Below are positions 15,739-26,424 of a DNA stretch of 43,969 nucleotides, piece by piece. The DNA is from Deltaproteobacteria bacterium SM23_61. GTDB taxonomy: Bacteria > Desulfobacterota > SM23-61. The stretch is taken from assembly GCA_001304105.1 (NCBI GenBank), contig LJUR01000016.1, forward strand, positions 1-43,969, in the 5' to 3' direction. Each line of letters opens with the position of its first letter. Position 1 is the first letter of the stretch. The notes under the pieces are model-generated. The model was not told the origin of the DNA. It ran no database searches and worked only from the letters and a program-made list of their open reading frames with translations. Made by a program: the position numbers and the translations under genes.

Positions 15739-15832
15739 GTTTTCATTCCAGAGCCATTCGGGGAATCATCCCTCGTTGCCCAACCATGGCAGTTCTTTTC
15801 CGGGCACTCCTGGGAAATCTTCAATATTTTAA

Positions 15833-15850
15833 TGAATGATTATTCATTCA
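15833..15850 (-). promoter_or_regulatory. FadR-box operator
   Basis: On the minus strand the site reads TGAATGAATAATCATTCA, an 18-base near-perfect palindrome that fits the known Bacillus FadR consensus TGAATGAMTANTCATTCA. It starts 6 bases downstream of the predicted -10 of the fadR promoter, over the likely transcription start, so bound repressor would block initiation. This predicts autoregulation and control of any etf-emo read-through. Confidence 0.85.
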
Positions 15851-15856
15851 ATGGTT

Positions 15857-15885
15857 ATTTAACACAGCCCTTGAAGGGCTGTCAA
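15857..15885 (-). promoter_or_regulatory. sigma-70 promoter of the fadR unit
   Basis: On the minus strand a perfect -35 TTGACA (15880-15885) is separated by exactly 17 bases from TTAAAT (15857-15862), a 4/6 match to -10. The spacer contains a 19-base palindrome ACAGCCCTTNAAGGGCTGT (15864-15882) that overlaps the -35 end and could be a second regulator site. The FadR box follows. Confidence 0.75.
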
Positions 15886-16077
15886 GTTTTTTTTTCTATT
15901 TCTAGAAAAAAGGGCCTTCCTTCCGTTAAAGAATTCTAACTTTTTGTTTATATTGCATATTATTTGTTCGAAGGAAGGCGGAAAAGTATGATCCATTCTG
16001 CGGAAGCAGGATTCCTTTGAGGATTTTGAAAAACCTTTCTCGAAGGATTGGTTATGATTTTATAAGATGGATTCTGA
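15886..16077. other. AT-rich spacer between purF and the fadR promoter
   Basis: No gene is supported. The stretch is AT-rich, with a run of nine T at 15887-15895 on the plus strand directly after the ACAGCCC palindrome; that pair would look like an intrinsic terminator on the plus strand, but no plus-strand gene leads into it. On the minus strand this region must end purF transcription; no clear terminator is visible. Confidence 0.5.
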
Positions 16078-17475
16078 TTACCCTTCCAGGGTAAATTTAT
16101 CCGTTTCCGGAGAAACCGGAACGGGGTATTTCCCGTTGTAGCAGGCCAGGCAGAAACTTTTGCGCGGCTGGGGCATGGCCCCCACCATTCCCTCCAGGCT
16201 AAGGTAAGCCAGACTGTCCAACCCGATGAACTTGCGGATCTCCTCCACCGAGCGGGAAGAGCCGATCAACTCTTCCCGGGTGGGGAAATCAATCCCGTAA
16301 TGGCAGGGAAAGCGGTGGGGAGGACAGCTGACCCGCATGTGGACTTCCTTCACCCCCGCATCCCGCAATGCCCGGATCCGGGTCCGACTGGTCGTCCCGC
16401 GGACGATCGAATCCTCAATGACCACCACCCGTTTTCCGCGCAGCAGGTCTTTGACCGGGTTCAGCTTGATCTTCACCCCGAAATCCCGCACGCTCTGGGA
16501 GGGCTGAATGAACGTCCGCCCCACATAGTGGTTGCGGATCATCCCCATCTCGAAGGGAAGGCCCGTTCTCTCGGCGAATCCCAGGGCGGCATAGTTGCCC
16601 GAATCGGGAATGGGCATGACGAAGTCCGCTTCCGCCGGCGCTTCCTCGGCCAGACGGGCGCCCAGCTTCTTCCTCACCAGGTACACGCTCTGCCCGAATA
16701 TATTGCTGTCCGGCCGGGCGAAGTAGATGTATTCAAAAATGCAGAAGGACGGTTTCAGCCTGGAAAAAGGTTTTTCGGAATGCAGGCCGTGTTTGTCGAT
16801 CATCACCACCTCGCCGGGCTGGATGTCGTTGATGTACCGGGCCTGGACCAGATCCAGGGCGCAGGTTTCCGAGGCCAGGACAAAACTGCCCTTCAGCCTC
16901 CCCAGGCATAGAGGACGGAACCCGTGCGGGTCCCGGGCCCCGATGAGCCCGTTCTCGGTGAGTAAGATCAGAGAATAGGCGCCCCGGACATGAGACAGGG
17001 CCTGGATGGTCTTATCCAAATACCCGGGCTTTTTCGAGCGGGCGATCAGATGGACGAAGATCTCGCTGTCCATGGTGGACTGAAAGATCGACCCCTGGCT
17101 TTCCAGCTTTTCCTTCAACAGCCGGGCATTGACCAGATTACCGTTGTGGGCTACGGCCATGAAACTCTTCTGCCGCTGGGCCAGGAACGGCTGGGCGTTC
17201 TTCAAGAGGGAAGAACCGGTGGTCGAATACCGGACATGGCCGATGGCCGAATATCCGGATAGCGCCCGGAGGGTATTGGGAGTGAAGGCATCCGCGACCA
17301 GGCCCATGCCCCGGTGGCTCTTCGGTTCCCCCTCGTCGCAGGTGACGATCCCGGCACTCTCCTGCCCCCGGTGCTGGAGGGCATAGAGGCCCAGATAGGT
17401 CAGGTGAGAAGCTTCGGAATGGTCGAAGATTCCGAAGATCCCGCATTCCTCCCGCGGATAATCGCCTTCGTACAT
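16078..17475 (-). CDS. purF: amidophosphoribosyltransferase (first step of de novo purine synthesis)
   Basis: Transfers ammonia from glutamine to PRPP to make 5-phosphoribosylamine. The glutaminase domain starts after an 10-residue propeptide (MYEGDYPREE) at the nucleophile in CGIFGIFDH, which is typical of the Bacillus-type, self-processed enzyme. It shows YALQHRGQESAGI, HVRYSTTG and AHNGNLVN. The PRPP site is VVVIEDSIVRGTTS. Cysteines in RFPCHYG and SFCLACYNGKYP are the 4Fe-4S ligands of the oxygen-labile class. The start at 17475 is preferred since the propeptide then has the usual length; 17523 is also open. It is about 465 residues. carB is upstream on the same strand after a repeat-filled gap. 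Confidence 0.95.
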   Translation of the reverse strand: MYEGDYPREECGIFGIFDHSEASHLTYLGLYALQHRGQESAGIVTCDEGEPKSHRGMGLVADAFTPNTLRALSGYSAIGHVRYSTTGSSLLKNAQPFLAQRQKSFMAVAHNGNLVNARLLKEKLESQGSIFQSTMDSEIFVHLIARSKKPGYLDKTIQALSHVRGAYSLILLTENGLIGARDPHGFRPLCLGRLKGSFVLASETCALDLVQARYINDIQPGEVVMIDKHGLHSEKPFSRLKPSFCIFEYIYFARPDSNIFGQSVYLVRKKLGARLAEEAPAEADFVMPIPDSGNYAALGFAERTGLPFEMGMIRNHYVGRTFIQPSQSVRDFGVKIKLNPVKDLLRGKRVVVIEDSIVRGTTSRTRIRALRDAGVKEVHMRVSCPPHRFPCHYGIDFPTREELIGSSRSVEEIRKFIGLDSLAYLSLEGMVGAMPQPRKSFCLACYNGKYPVPVSPETDKFTLEG

Positions 17476-17582
17476 ATCCGTTGCTCTTTTCTCGCTGCTC
17501 GTTGGTCGTTTACAGTTGCCCATTATCCATTACCAGGTGCCAGTTGCCGGTTGATATTTATTTCTTCAACGAGCAACCAGTG

Positions 17583-17902
17583 TCGTGTCACGGAAATAAG
17601 TTGACAAAGTCGAACCCTGGTGCCGGGAGCCGAGCGTCGGAGCGCTGCGCTCGCCAAAATAGGCGCTGATTCCTCCTAAGGCCACGGAGATTTTACAATG
17701 TATATTGACAATGTAGGGGCGATTCATGAATCGCCCCTACGGATCTTGCGAAGCCGTAGCTTTTTTGCCCGCGTTCCTTTGCGGAACCCCGGAGATGCCG
17801 TGGAGGGAGACTTTTCTCCCGCCGGATTTTGGCGGCGCGCATCCATCCGACCCTCGGCTCCACGTGCAATTTTATGCCGATTATTTTGGGGACACGACTC
17901 TG
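17583..17902. repeat. REP-like family 2: inverted partial copy plus full copy 2
   Basis: 17740-17902 repeats the sequence at 1-165. The left part (17583-17667) is a degenerate copy in the opposite direction, recognisable by GGAGCCGAGNGTCGGA and CGCCAAAAT. Outer ends share GTCGTGTC: GTGTCGTGTCACGG on the left and its near complement GGGGACACGAC on the right, so the pair forms one inverted-repeat unit of about 320 bases. The look resembles REP/BIME units served by RAYT-type transposases; none is present. It fills the gap between carB and purF. Confidence 0.7.
17713..17740. repeat. 28-base perfect palindrome
   Basis: GTAGGGGCGATTCA followed at once by its exact complement (14-base arms, no loop). 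Related GTAGGGGCG words start palindromes at 9628-9651 and 30441-30464, and GGGGC..TTCATGAATC stands at 164-181. It lies at the left edge of repeat family 2 copy 2. Confidence 0.85.
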
Positions 17903-17921
17903 CATTGATTTTTTCCTTGCT

Positions 17922-18322
17922 CTATGCTCTGTGCTCTCTGCTCTCTGCTTCCTTCCGGTGGTATTCCTGCAAAGACTTCACCGTAATCTCTTCCTGCCGA
18001 AGCGCCTCGATGCCCTGGACCGACGCTGCCGCCCCCGAGATGGTGGTGATCAGGGGGATGCTGTGAGCCACGGCCACGGAGCGGATGGAAACCTGGTCTC
18101 GCTTCGGCCGCCGTCCCGTGGAGGTGTTGATGATCAGATCGATCTCCCGGCTCTTGATCAGGTCCACGATGTTGGGCCTTCCTTCATGGACCTTGTTGAC
18201 CCCTTCCACCGGGATTCCGCTCTGGGAAAGAGCCTTGGCGGTCCCCCGGGTGGCGACAATCCGGAACCCGAAATCGGCGAGCTTCTTGGCGATGAAGATG
18301 ATGGCCCGCTTGTCCCGGTTCT

Positions 18323-18326
<4 letters not shown>
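17922..18326 (-). CDS. carB: carbamoyl-phosphate synthase large subunit, detached C-terminal allosteric (MGS) domain
   Basis: About 134 residues that match only the regulatory domain of Car[81 protein letters not shown]. In intact CarB this domain (about residues 936-1073 in E. coli) binds ornithine, IMP and UMP and is joined to the synthetase. Here it lies in another frame. A GTG at 18326 overlaps the TGA that ends the preceding carB frame (GTGA), so translation could re-initiate and make it as a separate chain. In frame, the domain homology extends upstream to about 18390 ([17 protein letters not shown]), which is outside this reading. Confidence 0.75.
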
Positions 18327-21118
<2,792 letters not shown>

Positions 21119-21283
21119 GGTTCCTAAAAAACGATCTAGCCACAGAGGTCAAAAAAGAATGGAAGAATGGAATAGTGGAATGATGGGCAAAGAATTGGTT
21201 TTTCCATTATTCCAATATTCCATCATTCCAATTTTCCAATGTTTTTTCTCTGTGGACTCGGTGATCTCTGTGGTTAAGCGTCT
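21119..21283. repeat. composite intercistronic palindrome (carA-carB junction)
   Basis: The same plan as at 8055-8212: outer CACAGAG-type units (21139-21148 and, facing, CTCTGTGG units at 21246-21275) and inner TGGAATNNT 9-mers (21162-21190) facing ATTCCATNATTCC (21213-21235). The centre is TTGG. Its arms could form a stem of more than 60 bases in the car mRNA. Confidence 0.75.
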
Positions 21284-22381
21284 TTATTCCTTCGAATGCT
21301 TTTCCATCAGGGTTATGAACTCGTCAAAGAGATAGGCGGAATCGTGGGGGCCGGCCGAAGCTTCGGGGTGATACTGCACGGAGAAGACCGGCAGCCAGCG
21401 GTGACGCATTCCCTCCAGGCTTTGATCATTCAGGTTGATATGGGTGATCTCCACCTGAGCCGCCGGCAGGCTGTCCAGGTCCACGCAGAATCCGTGGTTC
21501 TGGACGGTGATCTCCACTTTCCCGTTGCGCAGATTCTTGACCGGCTGGTTGGCCCCCCGGTGGCCGAATTTTAATTTGTAGGTCCTCCCTCCCATGGCCA
21601 GGCCCAGGAGCTGGTGGCCCAGGCAGATGCCGAAGATCGGCTTCTTACCCAGAACCTCCCGCACCGTTTCGATGAGGTGGGGAAGCGCCGCCGGGTCCCC
21701 GGGCCCGTTGGAGAGGAAAATACCGTCGGGTTTCAGGGCCAGGATTTCATCCGCCCGGGTGTGCGCCGGCACCACCGTCACCCGGCATCCCCGGCTGGCC
21801 AGATGGCGGATGATGTTGTGCTTCATGCCAAAATCCATGGCCGCCACGCGGTATTTCTTTTCCCCTTCTCCCCAGTCGTAGGGTTCCCCGCAGGTTACCG
21901 CCCGGACCCAGTCGCTCCCTTCCATCCGGGGGGATTTGCGCGCCTTGTCGATCAGCGAGGAAGGGTCGAGGTCCTCCGTGGAAATGATTCCCCGCATGGC
22001 CCCGGCCGTGCGGATATGCTTGGTCAAGGCCCGGGTATCGATTCCTTCGATGCCCACAATTTTGCACCGCTTCAGGTAGTCGTTCAAGGTCTCCGCCGAC
22101 CGCCAGTTGCTGGGAAAGGGACAGCTCTCTTTCACCACGAACCCTTCCACCTGGGGATGGGCGGATTCCAGGTCTTCCTCATTCACCCCGGTATTTCCGA
22201 TCAGGGGATAAGTCATGGTGACGATCTGGCCTTTGTAGGAAGGGTCGGTGAGTACTTCCTGGTAGCCGGTCATGGAGGTATTGAAAACCACCTCCCCCGT
22301 TTGTTCGCCCCCGGCGCCAAACGCCCACCCTTCGAATACCTTTCCGTCTTCCAGAGCCAGAACGGCTTTTGCTTTTTTCAT
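21284..22381 (-). CDS. carA: carbamoyl-phosphate synthase small (glutaminase) subunit
   Basis: A 365-residue class I glutamine amidotransferase subunit that hydrolyses glutamine and sends ammonia to CarB. The N-terminal half is the CarA-specific domain ([44 protein letters not shown]). The GATase half has the nucleophile C253 in [10 protein letters not shown] and the H338/E340 pair in [11 protein letters not shown], plus SNGPGDP. The ATG overlaps the waaA stop (ATGA), so carA is translationally coupled to an LPS gene, an unusual mix of pathways in one unit. The gene is intact; its partner carB carries a frameshift. Confidence 0.97.
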   Translation of the reverse strand: MKKAKAVLALEDGKVFEGWAFGAGGEQTGEVVFNTSMTGYQEVLTDPSYKGQIVTMTYPLIGNTGVNEEDLESAHPQVEGFVVKESCPFPSNWRSAETLNDYLKRCKIVGIEGIDTRALTKHIRTAGAMRGIISTEDLDPSSLIDKARKSPRMEGSDWVRAVTCGEPYDWGEGEKKYRVAAMDFGMKHNIIRHLASRGCRVTVVPAHTRADEILALKPDGIFLSNGPGDPAALPHLIETVREVLGKKPIFGICLGHQLLGLAMGGRTYKLKFGHRGANQPVKNLRNGKVEITVQNHGFCVDLDSLPAAQVEITHINLNDQSLEGMRHRWLPVFSVQYHPEASAGPHDSAYLFDEFITLMEKHSKE

Positions 22382-23670
22382 CTCTTCAGCAGCTTCCTGA
22401 CCAGTTCGAGGTTTCTTTGCGTCGCCCCCCGTTGGGCCAGAAGGGCCTCCCTTCCTGCCTCTCCCCGCATTTCCCGTTCCCGGGGATGATGGAAGAGATG
22501 GAGGCAGCGCTCCGCCAGTTCCTCTTCATTCCGCACCATAATCCCTGCGCCCGCGGCCGACAGAAGCGCATGGGCATCGAGGAAATCCTCCATGGAAGGT
22601 CCGTAGAGGACCACTTTTCCCCAGGCCGCGGGTTCCAGGATGTTCTGGCCCCGTTTGGGGACCAGGCTGCCCCCGCAGAAGACCAGAGTTGCCAGGCTGT
22701 AGATCTTGAAGAGCTCCCCAAAGGTGTCCCACAGCACCACCCGGGCCCCCCTCCGCCCTTCCCCGTTGAGACGGCTGCGCCGGACCCATTCCTGAATTCC
22801 GTATCGCTCCAGAATTCTTTCCACCCGTTCACACCGGTTTACGTGCCGGGGGACCAGGAGGAGTAGCATCTCCGGGAAATTCTCCCCCAGGCGGCGAAAG
22901 GTGCGGAGGATGATTTCTTCTTCCCCCTCGTGGGTGCTTCCGGCCACCCAGACCGGTTCCTGCCCCTCAATTCCCAAGGCCCGTTTCATCTCTTCCTGAT
23001 AACGGGGATCGGCGGAGGCAGCGGCCTGGTCAAACTTACAGTTCCCGTTGACGAAGACGTGAACCGGGTTCGCTCCCATGGCGATGATTCTCTCCCCGTC
23101 CTGGACCCGGATCATGGACATGGCGTCGAACCGGTCCAGGACCGCGCTAAAAAAAAACCGGATCCTTCGGTACCGGCCGGCGGACCGGTCGGAAATCCGG
23201 CCGTTCACCAACAGGGCCTTGGCCCCCTCCGCTTTCAGAATCCGGAGGAAATTGGGCCAGAGTTCGGTTTCGGCAATCACGAAAAGGTCGGGCCGCAGAC
23301 GGCGGATGACTTTTCGGACCACCGCGGGATAGTCCCAGGGGAAGAAGAAAGTCCCCGACGCTTCGGTCACCCCCTCGCGGGCCTTCTTCTGTCCGCTCTC
23401 CGTTCCGGTGGAGAGCATTAAACAGGCCCCCGGGTAAGTCTTCCGGAGTTCACGGAACAAGGGATGGACAGATCCCACTTCTCCCAGGGAAACCGCATGG
23501 ACCCAGATTCTGGGTTCGCCCTTCATTCGATCCAGTGTTTCCCGGGGAAGAAACCCCAGTTTCTGGGCGTAGATCTTCCGCTTTTTTCGGGAGAAGATGA
23601 CCTTAGCCAGAAATACCGGAAGCGCGCCGAGTGAAAAGAAGAATAAAAGGAGGTTATAGAGAATATACAC
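22378..23670 (-). CDS. waaA: Kdo transferase (3-deoxy-D-manno-octulosonic acid transferase, WaaA/KdtA)
   Basis: A GT30 glycosyltransferase of 430 residues that moves Kdo (here possibly Kdo8N) from CMP to lipid A at the inner membrane. The first 25 residues form a membrane anchor ([20 protein letters not shown]). The catalytic glutamate is E64 in [15 protein letters not shown]; further family segments are [53 protein letters not shown] and [20 protein letters not shown]. It lies in a run kdnB-kdnA-kdsB-waaA and its stop overlaps carA. Whether it adds one or two residues cannot be read. Confidence 0.95.
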   Translation of the reverse strand: MYILYNLLLFFFSLGALPVFLAKVIFSRKKRKIYAQKLGFLPRETLDRMKGEPRIWVHAVSLGEVGSVHPLFRELRKTYPGACLMLSTGTESGQKKAREGVTEASGTFFFPWDYPAVVRKVIRRLRPDLFVIAETELWPNFLRILKAEGAKALLVNGRISDRSAGRYRRIRFFFSAVLDRFDAMSMIRVQDGERIIAMGANPVHVFVNGNCKFDQAAASADPRYQEEMKRALGIEGQEPVWVAGSTHEGEEEIILRTFRRLGENFPEMLLLLVPRHVNRCERVERILERYGIQEWVRRSRLNGEGRRGARVVLWDTFGELFKIYSLATLVFCGGSLVPKRGQNILEPAAWGKVVLYGPSMEDFLDAHALLSAAGAGIMVRNEEELAERCLHLFHHPREREMRGEAGREALLAQRGATQRNLELVRKLLKR

Positions 23671-23744
23671 AGACGGATATGCCCCTGATTCTCAGGACGG
23701 AACCATGGTTCCCGGTCGGATGTTTCGGTCCCCCCATCGAAAGA

Positions 23745-24482
23745 TCACTCCTTGGAGATCAACCTTCTCACTTCCTCCAAATCCTCCGGCGTGTCCACTT
23801 CCCGGGAGTCATAACGGGTCTCGACGATCCGAATCCGGTACCCGTTCTCCAGGGCCCGCAGCTGTTCCAGAGACTCCGCCCGTTCCAGCTCCCCCGGTTC
23901 GATCCTGGTAAACCGGAGCAGAAAACCCGCGCGGTAGGCGTAGGGTCCGATATGTTTAAAATAGCGCGGAGGCGTCGCCGAAGCTATGACGTAAGGCATG
24001 GGAGAGCGGGAAAAATAGAGGGCGAAACCCAGCCTGTCCACGACCACTTTCACCACGCTGGGGTTGACCAGTTCTTCCCGGGTGCGGATGGGGTAGACCA
24101 GGGCGCCCATCGATAATTCCGGGTCATCCCGGAAGGGACCGACGATCTCGTCCACCATCCCCGGTTCGAAGAGCGGCTGATCCCCCTGGATGTTGACGAT
24201 TAGATCGCTCTCCCGAGCCCCCAGGATCTGCACGGCCTCCGCGGCCCGATCGGTTCCCGAGGGATGGCGGGGGGAGGTCTGAACCGCTTCCCCGCCGAAT
24301 TCGAGCACCTTCCGGTAAATCCGGTCATCGTCGGTGGCCACGATCAAGCGGTCCAGAGACGGAGACCGCCGGGCCCGCTCGTACACATGCTGAACCATGG
24401 GTTTGCCGGCAATATCCACCAGGATCTTTCCGGGCAGACGGGTGGAGGAATACCGGGCTGGGATAATTCCAAAGACTTTCAT
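23745..24482 (-). CDS. kdsB: CMP-Kdo (probably CMP-Kdo8N) cytidylyltransferase
   Basis: A 245-residue sugar nucleotidyltransferase that activates Kdo with CTP. Signatures: IIPARYSSTRLPGKILVDIAGKPM, ATDDDRI, SGTDRAAEA, NIQGDQPLFEP and the C-terminal DTPEDLEEVR. In Shewanella oneidensis the KdsB encoded beside kdnB and kdnA prefers 8-amino-Kdo over Kdo; the same gene neighbourhood here suggests the same preference, which cannot be verified by eye. The ATG at 24482 has no Shine-Dalgarno; it follows a CTCTGTGG array and a run of A. It is between waaA and kdnA. Confidence 0.95.
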   Translation of the reverse strand: MKVFGIIPARYSSTRLPGKILVDIAGKPMVQHVYERARRSPSLDRLIVATDDDRIYRKVLEFGGEAVQTSPRHPSGTDRAAEAVQILGARESDLIVNIQGDQPLFEPGMVDEIVGPFRDDPELSMGALVYPIRTREELVNPSVVKVVVDRLGFALYFSRSPMPYVIASATPPRYFKHIGPYAYRAGFLLRFTRIEPGELERAESLEQLRALENGYRIRIVETRYDSREVDTPEDLEEVRRLISKE

Positions 24483-24688
24483 TTTTTTTCACCACAGAGG
24501 GCACAGAGAACACAGAGAAAAATTAGATCTTAAGCCCCGACAGAAAAAACAATTTCAAATTTCAAACCCCAGATCTCTTAACCAGTGCCTCCGGGTATTG
24601 TGAATTCAGGATTCGAATTCCATTGGGAGGGTGATTCTTTGCCTTTTTCCTCTACTCTGCGCTCTCCGCGCTCTCTGCGGTTAAGCCT
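24483..24688. repeat. CACAGAG/CTCTGCG arms at the kdnA-kdsB junction
   Basis: The gap is edged by CACAGAG-type units (24490-24520) and by CTCTGCG-type units (24654-24686), which face each other as inverted arms. The middle 130 bases are AT-rich with no repeat or gene recognised. Confidence 0.65.
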
Positions 24689-25846
24689 TTAAAGCACTTC
24701 CTTCGCCGCTTTCAATACGGCGTCGATCACCCGGGCCTTCTGTTCATCGCTCATCCTGACCGAGATGGGAAGGGCGATGGCCCGCTTCAGCAGGGCCTCC
24801 GACTTCGGCCAGGCGTCCGTCCGGTACGGGGGCAGGGACTGGATCATGTGTTTCCATTGGCCCGCGAAATGCCAGTTCATGGCCGAGGGGAGGATCTTGG
24901 TGTCGACCTTCGATTTGGCCAGATGGTCGTTGAACGCCCTGGCCACCCTGGCATCGGGGAGGAAGAAGGCCAGGGTGTCCCCTCCATCCCCTGCGGGATC
25001 GGGAAGGTCGCGGAACTGCATCTGGGGAATGGAGGCAATCGCCTTCTTAATCTCTCCTTTGTTCTTGCGCTGCTCGGCCAGCACATAATCCAGTCGGTTC
25101 AGCTGGACCAGGCCGAAGGCCCCCTGGATCTCGGTCATCCGGTAGTTGAAGCCAGTGGCGCGGTGTGGGTCCTCTCCCCGGGGAACTTCGGGGTTATGAA
25201 CATGGCCGTGGTCGTGGTACTCACAGGCCTGTTCGTAGAGCCTTATGTCGTCCGTAACCAGCATTCCCCCCTCCCCGGTGGTAAGGGTTTTTACGTAGTC
25301 GAAGCTGTAGGTCCCCAGGGCGCCTAGGGTTCCCGTCTTCTTTCCCTTGTAGCCCGACCCGCAGGCCTGGCAGGAATCTTCAATCACCGGGATGTTTCTT
25401 TTGCGGGCGATGGCCAGGATCTCGTCCATGCGGGCGGGTACGCCCAGCATGTGAACGGGCATGATGGCCCGGGTCTTATCCGTAATCTTGGCCTCCAGGT
25501 CTTTCGGGTCCATGTTCAAGGAAGCGTCCACTTCGGTCAGAACCGGAGTGGCCCCCGCTTCCAGGACCCCCTCCACCGTGGCCACGAAGGTGAAGCTCTG
25601 GGTGATGACTTCATCGCCCCTCTTGATGCCCAGGGCGGCCACGGCCACGCGAACCGCGGCCGACCCGGACGAGACTCCCAGGGCGTATTTGCAGCCCGCG
25701 TATTTCGAAAACTGGCCCTCGAACTCCAGAACCTTGAAGATGTTCTTTCGTTTCTCGTTGAACCCGTACCGGAAAAGAACCCCCCGGCCGATCACCTCGG
25801 ACACAGCCTCCTGCTCTTCTTTGCCGATCAACTCCGCGCCACCCAT
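24689..25846 (-). CDS. kdnA: 8-oxo-Kdo aminotransferase (KdnA-type, DegT/DnrJ family)
   Basis: A 385-residue sugar aminotransferase. PLP-site features: VSSGSAAVRVAVAALG, EDSCQACGSGYKGKKTG, and the lysine in YSFDYVKTLTTGEGG. Several stretches track the Shewanella KdnA sequence as I recall it (FRYGFNEKR, HDHGHVH, GFNYRMTEIQGAFGLVQL, ASIPQMQFRDLPDPAGD, NWHFAGQWKHM). KdnA adds an amino group from glutamate to 8-oxo-Kdo, giving Kdo8N. ATG at 25846 has a perfect AAGGAGG; the longer frame to 25987 runs into repeats. The neighbours kdnB and kdsB support the call. A generic DegT aminotransferase of another sugar pathway is the main alternative. Confidence 0.88.
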   Translation of the reverse strand: MGGAELIGKEEQEAVSEVIGRGVLFRYGFNEKRKNIFKVLEFEGQFSKYAGCKYALGVSSGSAAVRVAVAALGIKRGDEVITQSFTFVATVEGVLEAGATPVLTEVDASLNMDPKDLEAKITDKTRAIMPVHMLGVPARMDEILAIARKRNIPVIEDSCQACGSGYKGKKTGTLGALGTYSFDYVKTLTTGEGGMLVTDDIRLYEQACEYHDHGHVHNPEVPRGEDPHRATGFNYRMTEIQGAFGLVQLNRLDYVLAEQRKNKGEIKKAIASIPQMQFRDLPDPAGDGGDTLAFFLPDARVARAFNDHLAKSKVDTKILPSAMNWHFAGQWKHMIQSLPPYRTDAWPKSEALLKRAIALPISVRMSDEQKARVIDAVLKAAKEVL

Positions 25847-26110
25847 TTGCCAGCCTCCTTGATGAAATTCGGAATTCGGAGTGCGAAATGCGGAATAAAA
25901 AAACGCCAGAAGGAATTCAAATCTTTCCTTATGACTCAAAAGGAATTCGGGATAGGAATTACTGGTGGGGGAACGGAAGCCACCCACAGCCCCAGGAATT
26001 GACCTTTTTCAATTCCGCATTCCGAATTCCGCATTCCGCATTTTGATAAGCTATTTCCTTTGTTTTGCATCTTACCCCGAATTTGCCCGCCAGGACAAGA
26101 TGGAAAGTTA
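25847..26110. repeat. inverted arrays of ATTCCGCATT-type units, no gene
   Basis: Units like GAATTCGGA and GAAATGCGGAAT at 25862-25893 face ATTCCGCATTCCGAATTCCG at 26012-26040, so about 180 bases can fold as an imperfect stem. The material between has no convincing frame. Together with the adjoining MITE the kdnB-kdnA gap reaches 578 bases and is all repeat-derived. Confidence 0.65.
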
Positions 26111-26419
26111 GGTTCATCTCCAAATTCGTTGAAAGCCAAAGAGAGGGGTTCTCCAGAATTTCACGTGATCTCAGGGGTCCGGAAGAAAAGTCATCTTGCT
26201 TGCAACCATGAGGCACCTATCTCTCCCTACCTGTGGCGGGGGGGTCCTGTGATTTCTTCGAAGTTTTCTTATCACGCCCCCGCTGCGCTTTGCGGATGCC
26301 CGGAAGGGAGATTCGGGAAAGCGCATATCCAGCCGATGCTTGCGGCGCAATCTGCCTTTCCTTCCGGACCCTTGGCAAGCTCTGATGAAAAATTTGATCA
26401 ACGAATTTGGAGATGAACC
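26111..26419 (-). mobile_element. MITE family 1, copy C (full length, 309 bases)
   Basis: Perfect 22-base terminal inverted repeats starting GGTTCATCTCCAAATTCGTT. It is flanked by GAAAGTTA (26103-26110) and GAAATTTA (26420-26427), a 7/8 match that looks like an aged target duplication; the right copy overlaps the kdnB stop codon. Read from the right end, it has the same internal order as copies A, B and D: CCAAGGGTCCGGAAGGAAAG, AAGCATCGGC, CGCAAAGCGCAGCGG, GCCTCATGGTTGCAAGCAAG. Subterminal segments are also inverted (both sides carry a CCGGAAGGAAAG-like word). No open reading frame of its own. Confidence 0.88.
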
Positions 26420-26424
26420 GAAAT

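Noticed and set aside
15864..15895. Plus-strand intrinsic terminator (palindrome plus T run)
   Set aside because: No plus-strand gene leads into it, and the same bases form the -35 and spacer of the fadR promoter on the minus strand.
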